A stretch of 29,426 nt of DNA from JAPUDQ01 sp049644865. Its GTDB lineage: Bacteria; Patescibacteriota; Saccharimonadia; Saccharimonadales; Saccharimonadaceae. A program made the position numbers and the translations under genes. Below the pieces are notes generated by a model. It saw only the letters and a program-made list of their open reading frames with translations. It made no database searches and was not told the DNA's origin. Positions 19,901 to 29,273 of the stretch are shown here, piece after piece. The stretch spans positions 1 through 29,426 of the forward strand of contig JBARSV010000035.1 in NCBI GenBank assembly GCA_049644865.1, in the 5' to 3' direction. The number at the start of each line of letters is the position of its first letter. Position 1 is the first letter of the stretch.

Positions 19901-22347
19901 AATCCTCCTATACCAGACTGACCGTAGGGCTGATAACAGTTAGTTTAGTTATTGCAGTTGTTGCAATGACAATATTGTCATCCCATAGCGTACGGGCCGC
20001 TACACTCGTGCAATCGGGTCTACCGCTTCTGGTGAGTGATACAAGTACATCAGCGCTTTACATACCGGCTGACCAGTATCCAGTTAATTCGGCGATAGCT
20101 AATTGGCCTCTGCGATCTGATCGGTGCAGCACGACTGCAATAAATAGCAACATCTATAAAGCACTGCCAGTGTTGCCTTCTGCTGTTGAAGGGACCATAA
20201 TGCCCGACAACTATGCTGGTGACCCGTTTGAATCTGATACCAATAACCCACCTGGCACATATATGTATAATCGGGGGGGCAGTCACAAAATTGCAGCTGG
20301 CAACTGCGCATTGCCGGTAGGTAGTGCTGCACCTCAGCCGTTGTATATTCCTTGGCTCACAGCGATTCGTGATGGTGGTACGAGTAAGAAACCAAGTTGG
20401 GTGAACCTTTTGTCTAGTCAAGGTGGTGTCAGTATAAATCCTACTGCCTACGGCGGCTGGGCGACAACAACTGACCCACTGACATATCCAGGACTCGCAC
20501 CAGCGATTCAGTTGTCGCCGCGGAATGTTGCTAGCGCGGTCGTCTATAACCCATCGTGTACAAATTACTCGTCTGGCATGAACGGCAATCAAAATGGGTC
20601 TGGCTGGTTTTCGGGCTATACTCAGTTCGATGAGGCAGATCTCATATGGGGTAAACTATGTCAAGATGGCCGTAATCACATGCATACAATGCTTGCGAAC
20701 AATGGTTATACAAGCACTCAGATCAACAATGTGACGCAGTACGGCAGGTACAACGGGATATATTCTATGGGGACAACGCTCTTTCGTCGGGTTTTTACTC
20801 TAACGCAAGCTGACATAGACCGAGTGGTAGCAGCTGAGGCACAAGGGGGTGGTCTATACCTCGATATGTTAGCTGACGACTGGTATAGCGTATACATGAA
20901 TGGCTCGTTTATCCTCGACAATGATCTCACATCGCAGCCTCTTTATAGTTTTCGCCTGAATCTATCAAGTCTTAAGCCTGCAGGACAGCCGAATATTTTA
21001 GCTATTGAGGTGATGGACAAGATGACCACCGACCCAACATACTCGAATATCGGGGTTGGTCTTGCGTATGCCTTAGTGGTGAAAAAGACAGCAGGATATG
21101 TGATTACGCCAACAACAACATGCAATACATCGATTGCCAGCCCTGGATCAACGGTGACGTGTACGCATACGGCCGCTATGGGTAACTCAATGATATCATC
21201 GTCTAACCCAACGACCATCACGGTACGCTGTGAGGCAGTCAGAGCGAATGGCAGCCAGACTTCGTCGCTCGTATTGGTAGATCAAAATTGTGTTCTGCCA
21301 GCTAATACCTATGTTCCTGGTGATCCGTTTGGTGTGTATTATTCTCGTGGTATAAAAACTAATATTATCGTACAATATGGTACGCCGTACTCTGCTACCT
21401 ATACGTTCACTGTTCCTCCGTTTTCGGCATCGTTTCCCGATGGCTCCAAGCTTTGTACCTTTTTACGCGTAAATCCAAGCAAGATGGACGAATTTGGGAT
21501 GACGTCAGGTCCTACGGATAGCCCCCAGTACTGTATTACGGTGACAAGCGCTGCTGTACCAAAGCCACCTCTCGTGTATTTCCGGCGTGGAGATGTGTGG
21601 GCTGACGGTGATATAACGGGGTCCACGTATACGTCGGGGACCGTCTTTGCTAGCCACGGAGAATACGGCGTATTCTCGAGAACAGGTACTATCTCAACAT
21701 TTACCTCTCAAAATTCATTTGTATTGCCGGGGAGCGGGCTGACGTTTGCCAATACACCATCACTGGGGCAGTTTAACACTACGGGAACGATGATAACACC
21801 TACATTTGTTATCGCTGGTGCGGCGGCATCATCACCAACAACGATTACGCTGGATACGATGGCGAACGGAGATTACAATTTTAACGTTCCGATACTGACA
21901 GTTACCGCGACGGCTCCCCTCGATAAAAACATACGGGTGCATAACAGCGGCGAGATTGTTATCTCAAGCAACATCAGTCTTGCTGCAACGGCCAAAACTT
22001 CATTGGCTGATCTCCCATATGTGTTATTAGTGGCTGACGGAGCAATGACTGTCAATGATGCGGTAACAACCGTATCAGCTACGTTAGTGAGTGGCGGGAC
22101 ACTCAAGACATGTACTACTAAGCCAGCCAATTCAAGTAGTTGTCCAGCGCCACTGTCAATTAGTGGCGCTGTTATTGCTGCTCGGCTTGGGTTGTATCGG
22201 ACGTACAGCGGTGCAGGCGTGACGCAATTTACTGGGGCGGCAGAAACTATCAGTACATCATCATCGTCTGTTTTAGTGCCATGGACACGAGCTATCACCG
22301 GTAACCTTGTGACTGACTTCGAGTCGGAATTGCCTCCTCGATATTAA
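19897..22347 (+). CDS. Large secreted jelly-roll protein beside the pilus operon
   Basis: An 816-residue protein starting at ATG 19897 (ATGA overlap with the upstream gene; 19888 is an alternative adding three residues). A signal peptide covers about residues 1-32 (core LTVGLITVSLVIAVVAMTI, ending VRAA). Around residues 285-405 a galactose-binding/jelly-roll-like pattern is visible: LADDWYSVYMNGSF, then LKPAGQPNILAIEVMDK and VGLAYALVVKK. A middle Cys-containing Ig-like stretch follows, then a beta-rich C-terminus with repeated short strands ending ELPPRY. No membrane anchor at the C-terminus. Position suggests a pilus-associated adhesin or PilX/PilY1-like role, which is inference only. Confidence 0.75.
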   Translation: MKSSYTRLTVGLITVSLVIAVVAMTILSSHSVRAATLVQSGLPLLVSDTSTSALYIPADQYPVNSAIANWPLRSDRCSTTAINSNIYKALPVLPSAVEGTIMPDNYAGDPFESDTNNPPGTYMYNRGGSHKIAAGNCALPVGSAAPQPLYIPWLTAIRDGGTSKKPSWVNLLSSQGGVSINPTAYGGWATTTDPLTYPGLAPAIQLSPRNVASAVVYNPSCTNYSSGMNGNQNGSGWFSGYTQFDEADLIWGKLCQDGRNHMHTMLANNGYTSTQINNVTQYGRYNGIYSMGTTLFRRVFTLTQADIDRVVAAEAQGGGLYLDMLADDWYSVYMNGSFILDNDLTSQPLYSFRLNLSSLKPAGQPNILAIEVMDKMTTDPTYSNIGVGLAYALVVKKTAGYVITPTTTCNTSIASPGSTVTCTHTAAMGNSMISSSNPTTITVRCEAVRANGSQTSSLVLVDQNCVLPANTYVPGDPFGVYYSRGIKTNIIVQYGTPYSATYTFTVPPFSASFPDGSKLCTFLRVNPSKMDEFGMTSGPTDSPQYCITVTSAAVPKPPLVYFRRGDVWADGDITGSTYTSGTVFASHGEYGVFSRTGTISTFTSQNSFVLPGSGLTFANTPSLGQFNTTGTMITPTFVIAGAAASSPTTITLDTMANGDYNFNVPILTVTATAPLDKNIRVHNSGEIVISSNISLAATAKTSLADLPYVLLVADGAMTVNDAVTTVSATLVSGGTLKTCTTKPANSSSCPAPLSISGAVIAARLGLYRTYSGAGVTQFTGAAETISTSSSSVLVPWTRAITGNLVTDFESELPPRY

Positions 22348-22411
22348 TGTGTTTAGTATTGCCAGTGGCATTTCGATAACTCAAACAGACTATTATTGCC
22401 TATGATGCTTA

Positions 22412-22420
22412 TGCTATAAT
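22412..22420 (+). promoter_or_regulatory. pil operon promoter (extended -10)
   Basis: TGC-TATAAT at 22412-22420. Predicted start about 22427, four bases before the pilM ATG. No convincing -35 at the usual distance. Confidence 0.65.
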
Positions 22421-22430
22421 ACGTGTCAGT

Positions 22431-23477
22431 ATGAATGTATTTAAAGTGGTGGGCGATTTTTTCGCATTAGATATTGGTAGCGGAGCCATTAGAGCTGTCC
22501 AGCTGAAGCCGAGTGGCAGCGGATGGCTACTACAAATGGTCGGTAGTGTTTCGATCAGTATGAAAGTGGCGATGTCTGATGCACCCGAGGATCAAAAGAA
22601 ATTGTCGGAAGCTATTACCACCCTTGTCGGTCAGACAGGTATTCGTACGAAAAATGTTGTGCTCGGTATACCGTCGGCGAAAATGTTTGCAACAGTTGTC
22701 GATGTGCCGGCTATGTCAAAAGAAGAGTTAGCAAGTACTATCAAATATCAAGCGGAGCAGTATGTTCCAATGAGTCTTGATGAGTCAAAAATAGATTGGG
22801 ACGTACTGGGCAAATCGCCGAATGATCCTAGTAAAAATGAGGTATTATTGGTGACGGTTGCGAATTCATTTACCGAATCTCGGCTCGATTTACTTGAAGA
22901 ACTTGGATTTAATGTGATTGCAATTGAGCCTGACTCACTTGCGTTAGCGCGTGCGCTGGTGGCTTCCGGGAGCAGTACCGTACAGATATTAGTCAACGTT
23001 AGCGATAGCTCTACTGACATTGTGCTGGTGTATGGCGATACTCCGAGGCTAATTCGGTCGGTACCGACAGGGCTTCAGTCATTGACTAAGGCAGCAGTCC
23101 AAAATCTAAACATACAGGATGAGCAGGCTTTACAGTTTATCTTCAAATTTGGGGTCTTAGCTGATCGTTTGGAAGGCCAGGTGCTCAGAGCGCTTGATAG
23201 CACGATCGATCAACTAACCAGTGAGATTGTTAAGTCGATTAAATTCTTTGAGACACGCTATCCGGCTACCCCTATTGATGGCGTATCACTGACTGGCTAT
23301 GGTGCTACTATACCAGGTTTTACTGAGTATGTAGCTTCCAAAACTACACTTCCGACTACAACTGCCAATCCCTGGAGCCAGATCGCAATGAGTAATGCTG
23401 ACAAGCAACGTCTGGCAGATACTGCAGGTACGTATACTATTGCTATAGGATTGGCCATGCGAAAGGAAGGATTATGA
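22431..23477 (+). CDS. pilM: Type IV pilus assembly protein PilM
   Basis: A 348-residue actin-like ATPase that sits on the cytoplasmic face of the pilus and binds the PilN tail. The phosphate-1 motif is ALDIGSGAIRAVQL (12-25). The central EELASTIKYQAEQYVPMSLDE is a PilM signature. The C-terminal nucleotide site VSLTGYGATIPGFTEYV is also typical. No Shine-Dalgarno because the transcript is almost leaderless. ATGA overlap with pilN. Confidence 0.94.
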   Translation: MNVFKVVGDFFALDIGSGAIRAVQLKPSGSGWLLQMVGSVSISMKVAMSDAPEDQKKLSEAITTLVGQTGIRTKNVVLGIPSAKMFATVVDVPAMSKEELASTIKYQAEQYVPMSLDESKIDWDVLGKSPNDPSKNEVLLVTVANSFTESRLDLLEELGFNVIAIEPDSLALARALVASGSSTVQILVNVSDSSTDIVLVYGDTPRLIRSVPTGLQSLTKAAVQNLNIQDEQALQFIFKFGVLADRLEGQVLRALDSTIDQLTSEIVKSIKFFETRYPATPIDGVSLTGYGATIPGFTEYVASKTTLPTTTANPWSQIAMSNADKQRLADTAGTYTIAIGLAMRKEGL

Positions 23478-24181
23478 TACAACTGAACTTGCTGCCGGAT
23501 CTCAAGAAAGATTATCTTAACTCACTACGTACTCGTAATAGGATCGTGAGCTTGATGATTATTGTTATGATGGCGTCGGTCGGTGTAGTCGTAGTGGCAG
23601 TCGGTTATACCTACGGTTTTCAGAAATGGCAACTTAGCGAAGTAAATGGCAATATTAATAAGTTTCGGACAGCATTGGAAAAAACCCCAGACATTAATAA
23701 ATATTTAACGATTCAAAACCAGTTGGCGGTATTGCCAAGCCTCCATGCTGATAAAACAATTTATTCACGGCTCATGGATGTATTACCGGCACTAAACCCA
23801 TCGGCTCCCCACAGTGTATCCCTAAGCAGTGTATCGGTCATCGAAGATGGAACTGCTGTATCATTTTCTGGCCAAGCACCAACATTTGAAGCGCTTGGTG
23901 TATTTAAGGATACGCTAGCCTATGCCGTGCTGCAGTATCAGACCACTGATGGCGGCGGTCCAGTCTCGGAGAACCTATTTACTGACGTTGTTATAGAGAG
24001 CTCAGGTCTTGCCGCGCAAACCGAGGGCAGGCGCGTTGTTTTTAGTATTCGTGCACTCTATAACATGAATGCCTTTTCCACAAATATTGCGTCAATTGGG
24101 GTCACAGTTCCTAGCTTGCAATCATCACAATCGGCGGACTATCCCGCTCGATCGATATTTCGTGAAGGTGGTCAACGATGA
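23474..24181 (+). CDS. pilN: Type IV pilus assembly protein PilN
   Basis: A 235-residue inner-membrane protein. The N-terminus MIQLNLLPDLKKDYL is the short conserved tail that docks into PilM. One membrane segment follows (about 25-46), then a coiled/ferredoxin-like periplasmic domain. The C-terminal 40 residues are a low-complexity extension. Overlaps pilM and pilO by 4 bp each, implying translational coupling and fixed stoichiometry. Confidence 0.9.
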   Translation: MIQLNLLPDLKKDYLNSLRTRNRIVSLMIIVMMASVGVVVVAVGYTYGFQKWQLSEVNGNINKFRTALEKTPDINKYLTIQNQLAVLPSLHADKTIYSRLMDVLPALNPSAPHSVSLSSVSVIEDGTAVSFSGQAPTFEALGVFKDTLAYAVLQYQTTDGGGPVSENLFTDVVIESSGLAAQTEGRRVVFSIRALYNMNAFSTNIASIGVTVPSLQSSQSADYPARSIFREGGQR

Positions 24182-24840
24182 ATCAAGATAAGCATCTAAC
24201 AGGGCTAGGTAAACGGCGTAAAATTCAATCAGCTAACCGCATGATGTTCTTATGGGTCGCGGCTGCCTCGGCAATCGTATCATTTGCGCTGGTCGCGTTG
24301 CAGTTTGTCTATCAACAATTCGCATTTAATAACAGGGTCTTGCAAGCCAAAAATTCTGCCATGTACACACTTAATACCAATATAAAATCTATTGCATCTC
24401 TGAAAGATGAGATCAATAAGTTGCAAGGTAATGCTGATCTGGCCAAGCTACGTAATAATGATAATGAAAACCCTCAGCAAGTCGTTATAGACGCATTACC
24501 GGCGAACAGTGATGTTACCGGTTTGGCAGTATCATTGCAAAAACTCATTGTTCCACGATCGGCAGTATCGTTGGAGAGCGTGAGTGTGCCGAATGACGCT
24601 CCTCCTGCTACAGGAATAATCGACGTGCAACCAGTCGCGCAAATTTATGGTGTTGAAGTTGTCGGTTCATATGATGCTGTTAAAGTCTTTCTCCAAAATC
24701 TTGAACGGACGATTCGGCCTATTCATATTAAATCACTGCAGTTAACAGGATCTGACACAATGCTCAAAGCGCAGATTAGTCTTGCAACTTACTACCAGCC
24801 TACTAAGACCGTTACTATCAAGAAGGAAGTTCAGCACTAA
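24178..24840 (+). CDS. pilO: Type IV pilus assembly protein PilO-like
   Basis: A 220-residue bitopic protein: basic cytoplasmic start, membrane segment about 23-46, coiled coil about 50-85, then a ferredoxin-like periplasmic domain (VEVVGSYDAVKVFLQNLERTIRPI). Expected to dimerise with PilN and form the alignment ring. Assignment rests on position and topology more than on sequence. Overlaps the next gene by one base. Confidence 0.87.
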   Translation: MNQDKHLTGLGKRRKIQSANRMMFLWVAAASAIVSFALVALQFVYQQFAFNNRVLQAKNSAMYTLNTNIKSIASLKDEINKLQGNADLAKLRNNDNENPQQVVIDALPANSDVTGLAVSLQKLIVPRSAVSLESVSVPNDAPPATGIIDVQPVAQIYGVEVVGSYDAVKVFLQNLERTIRPIHIKSLQLTGSDTMLKAQISLATYYQPTKTVTIKKEVQH

Positions 24841-25088
24841 TGAAACGCAATGACGTCGCTATAATTATCTTAATCGCATCTCTATGTCTTTTGGCGGGAT
24901 ACTTTGTCGGCAAGACTCTTCTTGGCGCGCCCCAAGACCGAAAGGTAGAAGTCGAAAAAGTCGATGTAATTCAGACGACAATTACTGAGCCATCGAAAAA
25001 GGTCTTCAACGATCAGGCCATTAATCCCGCCGTGCCGATTCAGATCGGCAATTCAGCGAATAAGCAGCCATTTAATGGGACACGCTAG
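24840..25088 (+). CDS. Small membrane-anchored protein in the pilus operon
   Basis: An 82-residue protein with one N-terminal membrane segment (about 6-28) and a charged, Pro/Asn-containing periplasmic tail. It occupies the place where PilP is found in other T4P operons, but lacks a lipobox and is much shorter than PilP, so homology is not claimed. TAATG coupling to pilO. Confidence 0.72.
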   Translation: MKRNDVAIIILIASLCLLAGYFVGKTLLGAPQDRKVEVEKVDVIQTTITEPSKKVFNDQAINPAVPIQIGNSANKQPFNGTR

Positions 25089-25108
25089 CGATAGCAGGAA
25101 ATTCCGTT

Positions 25109-26878
25109 ATGGCTGCTGCACTCACGGATAACAACCAAACGAGAATCGAGGATGAACTTATCAACGATAAGTTATTGACGCATGATGATATCCAAAGATA
25201 CCGAGTGGAGGCTAAAAAGCAACAGAAACCCTTACTGGAGTTTCTGGTTTCTTCAAAAATTATAACTACCGAACAACTCACCAAGGCAACAGCGACCACC
25301 ACTGGCGTGCCGTATGTAAATCTCAGTAATGTGCAAATTGAGCAAAAAGTTCTCGCTCTGATTTCTCGCGATGTTTCCGAACGATTTATGGCAGTGCCTC
25401 TGGGCGAGATACAGAACCGCTTGGCCGTTGCTATGCTTGATGCAAACAACGTACAAGCGGTTGACTTTCTCAGCAATAAGCTCGCAAAGCCTCTCAAGGT
25501 GTATATGGCGAGTGAAGAGGGTATACGGCACGTTCTGGACCAATACAGGACTGACTTGGCCGGCGGTGTGAGTGCTGCTGTTAGTGCGGCGAAGGATGAG
25601 GAGTCGACACAGCTTGAGGCAACTGCACTGACTATTAGCCAAGATTCTCCCATTAGCCGAGCGCTTAGTACAATCTTAGAATATGCGGCTAGGGCTCGTG
25701 CCTCGGATGTGCATATAGAACCGTTAGAAAATGCACTAAAAATTCGTTGCCGGATCGACGGTGTATTGCGTGAAATAATGAAATTACCCAAAAGCATTGA
25801 ACCAGCCTTAATTTCAAGAATAAAAATACTGTCGAATCTTAAGATTGATGAGCACCGGACCCCTCAGGATGGACAATTCGCCGTGCACGTTGCTGATAAA
25901 GATATTGACCTCCGTATTGCTATTAGCCCGGTGGTGTGGGGGGAACAGGTTGTCATTCGATTGCTCGATAAAAGCGACTCTACGTTTGCGCTTGAAGATA
26001 TGGGGTATGCTGGCCGTGCGCTTAGGATGATACGAAAGGGGATTCGTCGCCCTAACGGCATGGTGTTGACCTCAGGTCCGACTGGATCTGGTAAAACGAC
26101 CAGTATGTACGCACTTATTAAGGAGATATTCTCCGATGCTATTAATGTTGTGACGCTTGAGGATCCGATTGAGTATAAAATGTCGGGTGTTAATCAGATC
26201 CAGGTAAACAATGACGTCGGGCTAACATTTGCTAGTGGTTTACGTTCGATTTTGCGTCAAGACCCCGACGTTGTGATGGTTGGTGAGATCCGCGATAAGG
26301 AGACAGCCAACCTTGCGATTCAGGCAGCATTAACTGGGCATCTCGTGTTTAGCACCCTCCACACCAATTCTGCTGCTGGAGTGCTGCCGCGTCTTCTTGA
26401 TATGGATATTGAGCCATTTTTGATAGCAAGTACCGTTAATGTAGTAATTGGTCAAAGACTCGTGCGCAAGGTTGCAAAAGACTCAAAGGCCTTCCTATCA
26501 AATGAGCTTGAGACTAAAAGTATACTCGATACAGTTGGTGCGCTGTTACCCCAAACTCCTGAGCATGTGCCTATGGTCGCGGCAGACCTTGGCTACAAAA
26601 CACTACCACTTGCAACTGAAAAAGCTTATACTTTAGTTAAGGGTGTTGATAGCGCCCAAGCTCCAGGAGGCTATATGGGTCGGCTGGGGCTGTATGAAGT
26701 GATGGAGGTGTCGGAAACGGTTCAGTCTTTAATTGTGCGACGGGCTACAAGTGCTGAGATTCAGCGTCAGGCAATGCTTGAGGGCATGGTGACAATGCGC
26801 CAAGACGGGTATTTAAAGGCTCTGACGGGGCTAACAACAATTGATGAGGTGAATCGTGTCGCGGCCAACATTGCATAA
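25109..26878 (+). CDS. pilB: Type IV pilus extension ATPase PilB (GspE family)
   Basis: A 589-residue hexameric motor that powers pilin polymerisation. An N-terminal MshEN/GspE-N domain (about 8-150) precedes the N2 domain (SDVHIEPLENALKIRCRIDGVL). The motor core has Walker A GPTGSGKT (323-330), the Asp box region ENVVTLEDPIEY-like NVVTLEDPIEY, and Walker B DPDVVMVGEIRD with E393. The C-terminus has GYMGRLGLYEVMEV. The four-cysteine zinc site usual between the His box and that motif is absent: only one cysteine occurs in the protein. AGGAAA lies 8-13 nt before the ATG. Confidence 0.95.
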   Translation: MAAALTDNNQTRIEDELINDKLLTHDDIQRYRVEAKKQQKPLLEFLVSSKIITTEQLTKATATTTGVPYVNLSNVQIEQKVLALISRDVSERFMAVPLGEIQNRLAVAMLDANNVQAVDFLSNKLAKPLKVYMASEEGIRHVLDQYRTDLAGGVSAAVSAAKDEESTQLEATALTISQDSPISRALSTILEYAARARASDVHIEPLENALKIRCRIDGVLREIMKLPKSIEPALISRIKILSNLKIDEHRTPQDGQFAVHVADKDIDLRIAISPVVWGEQVVIRLLDKSDSTFALEDMGYAGRALRMIRKGIRRPNGMVLTSGPTGSGKTTSMYALIKEIFSDAINVVTLEDPIEYKMSGVNQIQVNNDVGLTFASGLRSILRQDPDVVMVGEIRDKETANLAIQAALTGHLVFSTLHTNSAAGVLPRLLDMDIEPFLIASTVNVVIGQRLVRKVAKDSKAFLSNELETKSILDTVGALLPQTPEHVPMVAADLGYKTLPLATEKAYTLVKGVDSAQAPGGYMGRLGLYEVMEVSETVQSLIVRRATSAEIQRQAMLEGMVTMRQDGYLKALTGLTTIDEVNRVAANIA

Positions 26879-26889
26879 AAGGAGTGGGT

Positions 26890-27963
26890 ATGGAGCAACA
26901 ACAAGAAGTTCGAATTGAGCTATTACTGGAAGACGTAATTCGCAAAAAAGCCAGCGATTTGCATTTGCAGATAGGGCTGCCGCCTATGCTTAGGATAGAT
27001 GGCTCGTTGTCAGCAATAGCGGGGATAACGCCATTGACAGCAGAATCATTAGAGAAGCTCGTCTTTGCTATACTGGACGAAGAACAACAACAGATTCTCA
27101 TTAAAGATAAGGAATTCGATTTTAGTTTTGCATTTGGCGACCTCGGCCGTTTTCGTGTCAACGCCTTTCATGAGCGGGGTAATTTAGCTGCGGCTCTACG
27201 GTTGATACCCAATGAAATCAAAACAATTGCCGAGCTTGGTATGCCGGTGATTGTCAACAATTTTGCTGAGTATCCGCGTGGGTTAGTTCTCGTCACTGGT
27301 CCGACTGGTTCAGGTAAATCTACCACACTTGCGGCACTTGTTGATAAGATAAATTCGGAAAAATCCCACCATATCATAACGATTGAGGACCCAATAGAAT
27401 TTACGCATAGGAGTAAACAATCTGTTGTCGTCCAGCGTGAGGTGCACTACGATACCTATTCGTTTTCAGTTGCTCTGCGTAGCTCCCTGCGTCAAGACCC
27501 AGATGTTGTCCTGATAGGTGAGATGCGCGATCTTGAAACAATTTCGGCAGCGATCACGATTGCCGAGACGGGGCATCTAGTGTTTGCCACACTACACACC
27601 AACTCTGCTGCGCAATCGATCGATCGCATGGTTGACGTCTTCCCGCCGCATCAGCAGCCGCAGATTCGTGCGCAACTCAGTAATATTCTCATGGCAATCT
27701 GTTCTCAACGGTTGGTGCCAGCCATCGGTGGTGGCCGAGTGGTGGCCGCTGAGATCCTTATTGCCAATCCGGCAGTTCGTAATATTATTCGGGAAGGCAA
27801 AAGTCATCAGCTCGACGCGGTTATACAAACTGGTGCCGATCAAGGCATGCAATCTATGGACAAGACTCTCGTTCAGCTTGTGCAAGCTGGCACTGTCACA
27901 TACGACGAAGCACGTCACTATGCAGTTGATCTGACCGAATTTGAGCGGATGATGCGGGGGTAG
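26890..27963 (+). CDS. pilT: Type IV pilus retraction ATPase PilT
   Basis: A 357-residue hexameric ATPase that depolymerises pili for twitching and DNA uptake. N-terminal SDLHLQIGLPPMLRIDG, Walker A GPTGSGKS (137-144), Walker B DPDVVLIGEMRD, His box TGHLVFATLHTNSA, and the PilT-specific AVRNIIREGK, equivalent to AIRNLIRE. A GTG at 26884 is in frame, but it forms the end of the Shine-Dalgarno AAGGAG; the ATG at 26890 has correct 5-nt spacing and is chosen. Confidence 0.95.
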   Translation: MEQQQEVRIELLLEDVIRKKASDLHLQIGLPPMLRIDGSLSAIAGITPLTAESLEKLVFAILDEEQQQILIKDKEFDFSFAFGDLGRFRVNAFHERGNLAAALRLIPNEIKTIAELGMPVIVNNFAEYPRGLVLVTGPTGSGKSTTLAALVDKINSEKSHHIITIEDPIEFTHRSKQSVVVQREVHYDTYSFSVALRSSLRQDPDVVLIGEMRDLETISAAITIAETGHLVFATLHTNSAAQSIDRMVDVFPPHQQPQIRAQLSNILMAICSQRLVPAIGGGRVVAAEILIANPAVRNIIREGKSHQLDAVIQTGADQGMQSMDKTLVQLVQAGTVTYDEARHYAVDLTEFERMMRG

Positions 27964-27965
27964 CT

Positions 27966-29180
27966 ATGCTGACATTTGACTATACTGCACGAGACCCGTC
28001 ATCGAACAAGCACATTAAATCCACTGTTCAAGCTGATTCGGAGCGAGCTGCGGCAAAGCTGATAATGGCACAGGGCCTTGCGCCGCTCAAGATTAGTATG
28101 CAAGAGGACGATGGTGATATTTTTTCAAAATTTACTAATCGGATTGGCGCAAAGGATAAAGTTGTTTTCTCACGACAGTTGGCGACGCTTATCAATGCCG
28201 GACTACCGCTTGCACAAAGTCTACGAACGGTTATTGATCAAACCGCTAACAAGAAACTAAAAGCAGTGGTTCAGACAGTCTTGAGCGATATCGAAAGTGG
28301 TAAGACGCTGGCAGACTCGTTTGCGCGGTATCCTGACGTCTTTAGCAATGTTTTTGTAGCATTGATTGCTGCAGGGGAAGCGTCGGGAACGCTTGACCAA
28401 TCGCTTGAGAGAATATCCTCTCAACAAGAGAAAGATGCCGAGATAGCTTCGAAAGTCCGTGGTGCCATGGTGTATCCGGCTATCGTGTTTGTGGTAATCA
28501 TAGGTGTGGTGATTTTTATGATGGTTACTGTTGTGCCTCAAATTGAACAGTTATATCGTGATCTAAAGCAGACGCTACCATTTGTTACGCAGTCGCTCGT
28601 GGCTATAGCATCGTTTATGCGCAATTTCTGGTGGTTGATAGTGATCCTACTTGGCGTGGGTATATATTTTGCGAAACGGTATGTCGAAACAGATGGAGGA
28701 CGTGCTCTATACGACAGTATGAAATTACATGTACCTTTGTTTGGAAGGATGTTCCAGAAGTTATATATGGCGCGTTTTATGCGCACCGGACAAACCCTTA
28801 TGGTTAGCGGTGTCCCTATGCTTGAGACGCTTGCTATTTGTGCTCGCGCTGTTAACAACGTGCAGGTGGCTCAGTCGATTCGCAAGGCTGCTGATAAAGT
28901 AAAGGGTGGCAAGGCTCTCTCGATTGCGTTAAAGGATAGCGACAATATACTTCCGCTTGTGCCGCAAATGATTGGGATCGGTGAACAGTCTGGCAGTATT
29001 GATGCTATGATGGACAAGGCTGCCACGTTCTATGAAAATGAGCTGGATAATGAGATACGAGCGATCTCAACGGCGATTGAACCGGTCATGATGGTGGTCT
29101 TAGCTGCAGTGGCGGGGCTTATGGTCGTTGCGATCTTGTTACCAGTTTATGGCTTGATCGGGAGTGGGGCAATCAGATAA
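27966..29180 (+). CDS. pilC: Type IV pilus inner-membrane platform protein PilC (GspF family)
   Basis: A 404-residue polytopic protein with two GspF domains. The first contains FSRQLATLINAGLPLAQSLR and GAMVYPAIVFVVIIGVVIFM. The second contains FMRTGQTLMVSGVPMLETL, LVPQMIGIGEQSGSIDAMMDKAA and the terminal AISTAIEPVMMVVLAAVAGLMVVAILLPVY. About three membrane segments. It connects the ATPases to the growing pilus. Starts two bases after the pilT stop. Confidence 0.95.
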   Translation: MLTFDYTARDPSSNKHIKSTVQADSERAAAKLIMAQGLAPLKISMQEDDGDIFSKFTNRIGAKDKVVFSRQLATLINAGLPLAQSLRTVIDQTANKKLKAVVQTVLSDIESGKTLADSFARYPDVFSNVFVALIAAGEASGTLDQSLERISSQQEKDAEIASKVRGAMVYPAIVFVVIIGVVIFMMVTVVPQIEQLYRDLKQTLPFVTQSLVAIASFMRNFWWLIVILLGVGIYFAKRYVETDGGRALYDSMKLHVPLFGRMFQKLYMARFMRTGQTLMVSGVPMLETLAICARAVNNVQVAQSIRKAADKVKGGKALSIALKDSDNILPLVPQMIGIGEQSGSIDAMMDKAATFYENELDNEIRAISTAIEPVMMVVLAAVAGLMVVAILLPVYGLIGSGAIR

Positions 29181-29190
29181 AGTATAGTGC

Positions 29191-29218
29191 TTGCGGTTTT
29201 TTAAGACTTGACTATAAT
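29191..29218 (+). promoter_or_regulatory. Promoter of the prepilin gene
   Basis: TTGCGG (29191-29196), a 16-bp spacer and TATAAT (29213-29218). Predicted start about 29225, giving a 50-nt leader. A separate promoter would let the major pilin be made in excess over the assembly proteins. Confidence 0.7.
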
Positions 29219-29229
29219 GGGGTACATAT

Positions 29230-29241
29230 GAGAAATTTCTC
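29230..29241. promoter_or_regulatory. Perfect palindrome in the prepilin leader
   Basis: GAGAAATTTCTC is a 12-bp perfect palindrome just after the predicted start point. It could be an operator or a short stabilising structure at the mRNA 5' end. Confidence 0.4.
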
Positions 29242-29273
29242 TATAAATTAAGATAGTAAGAAGGGTGGTTAAA

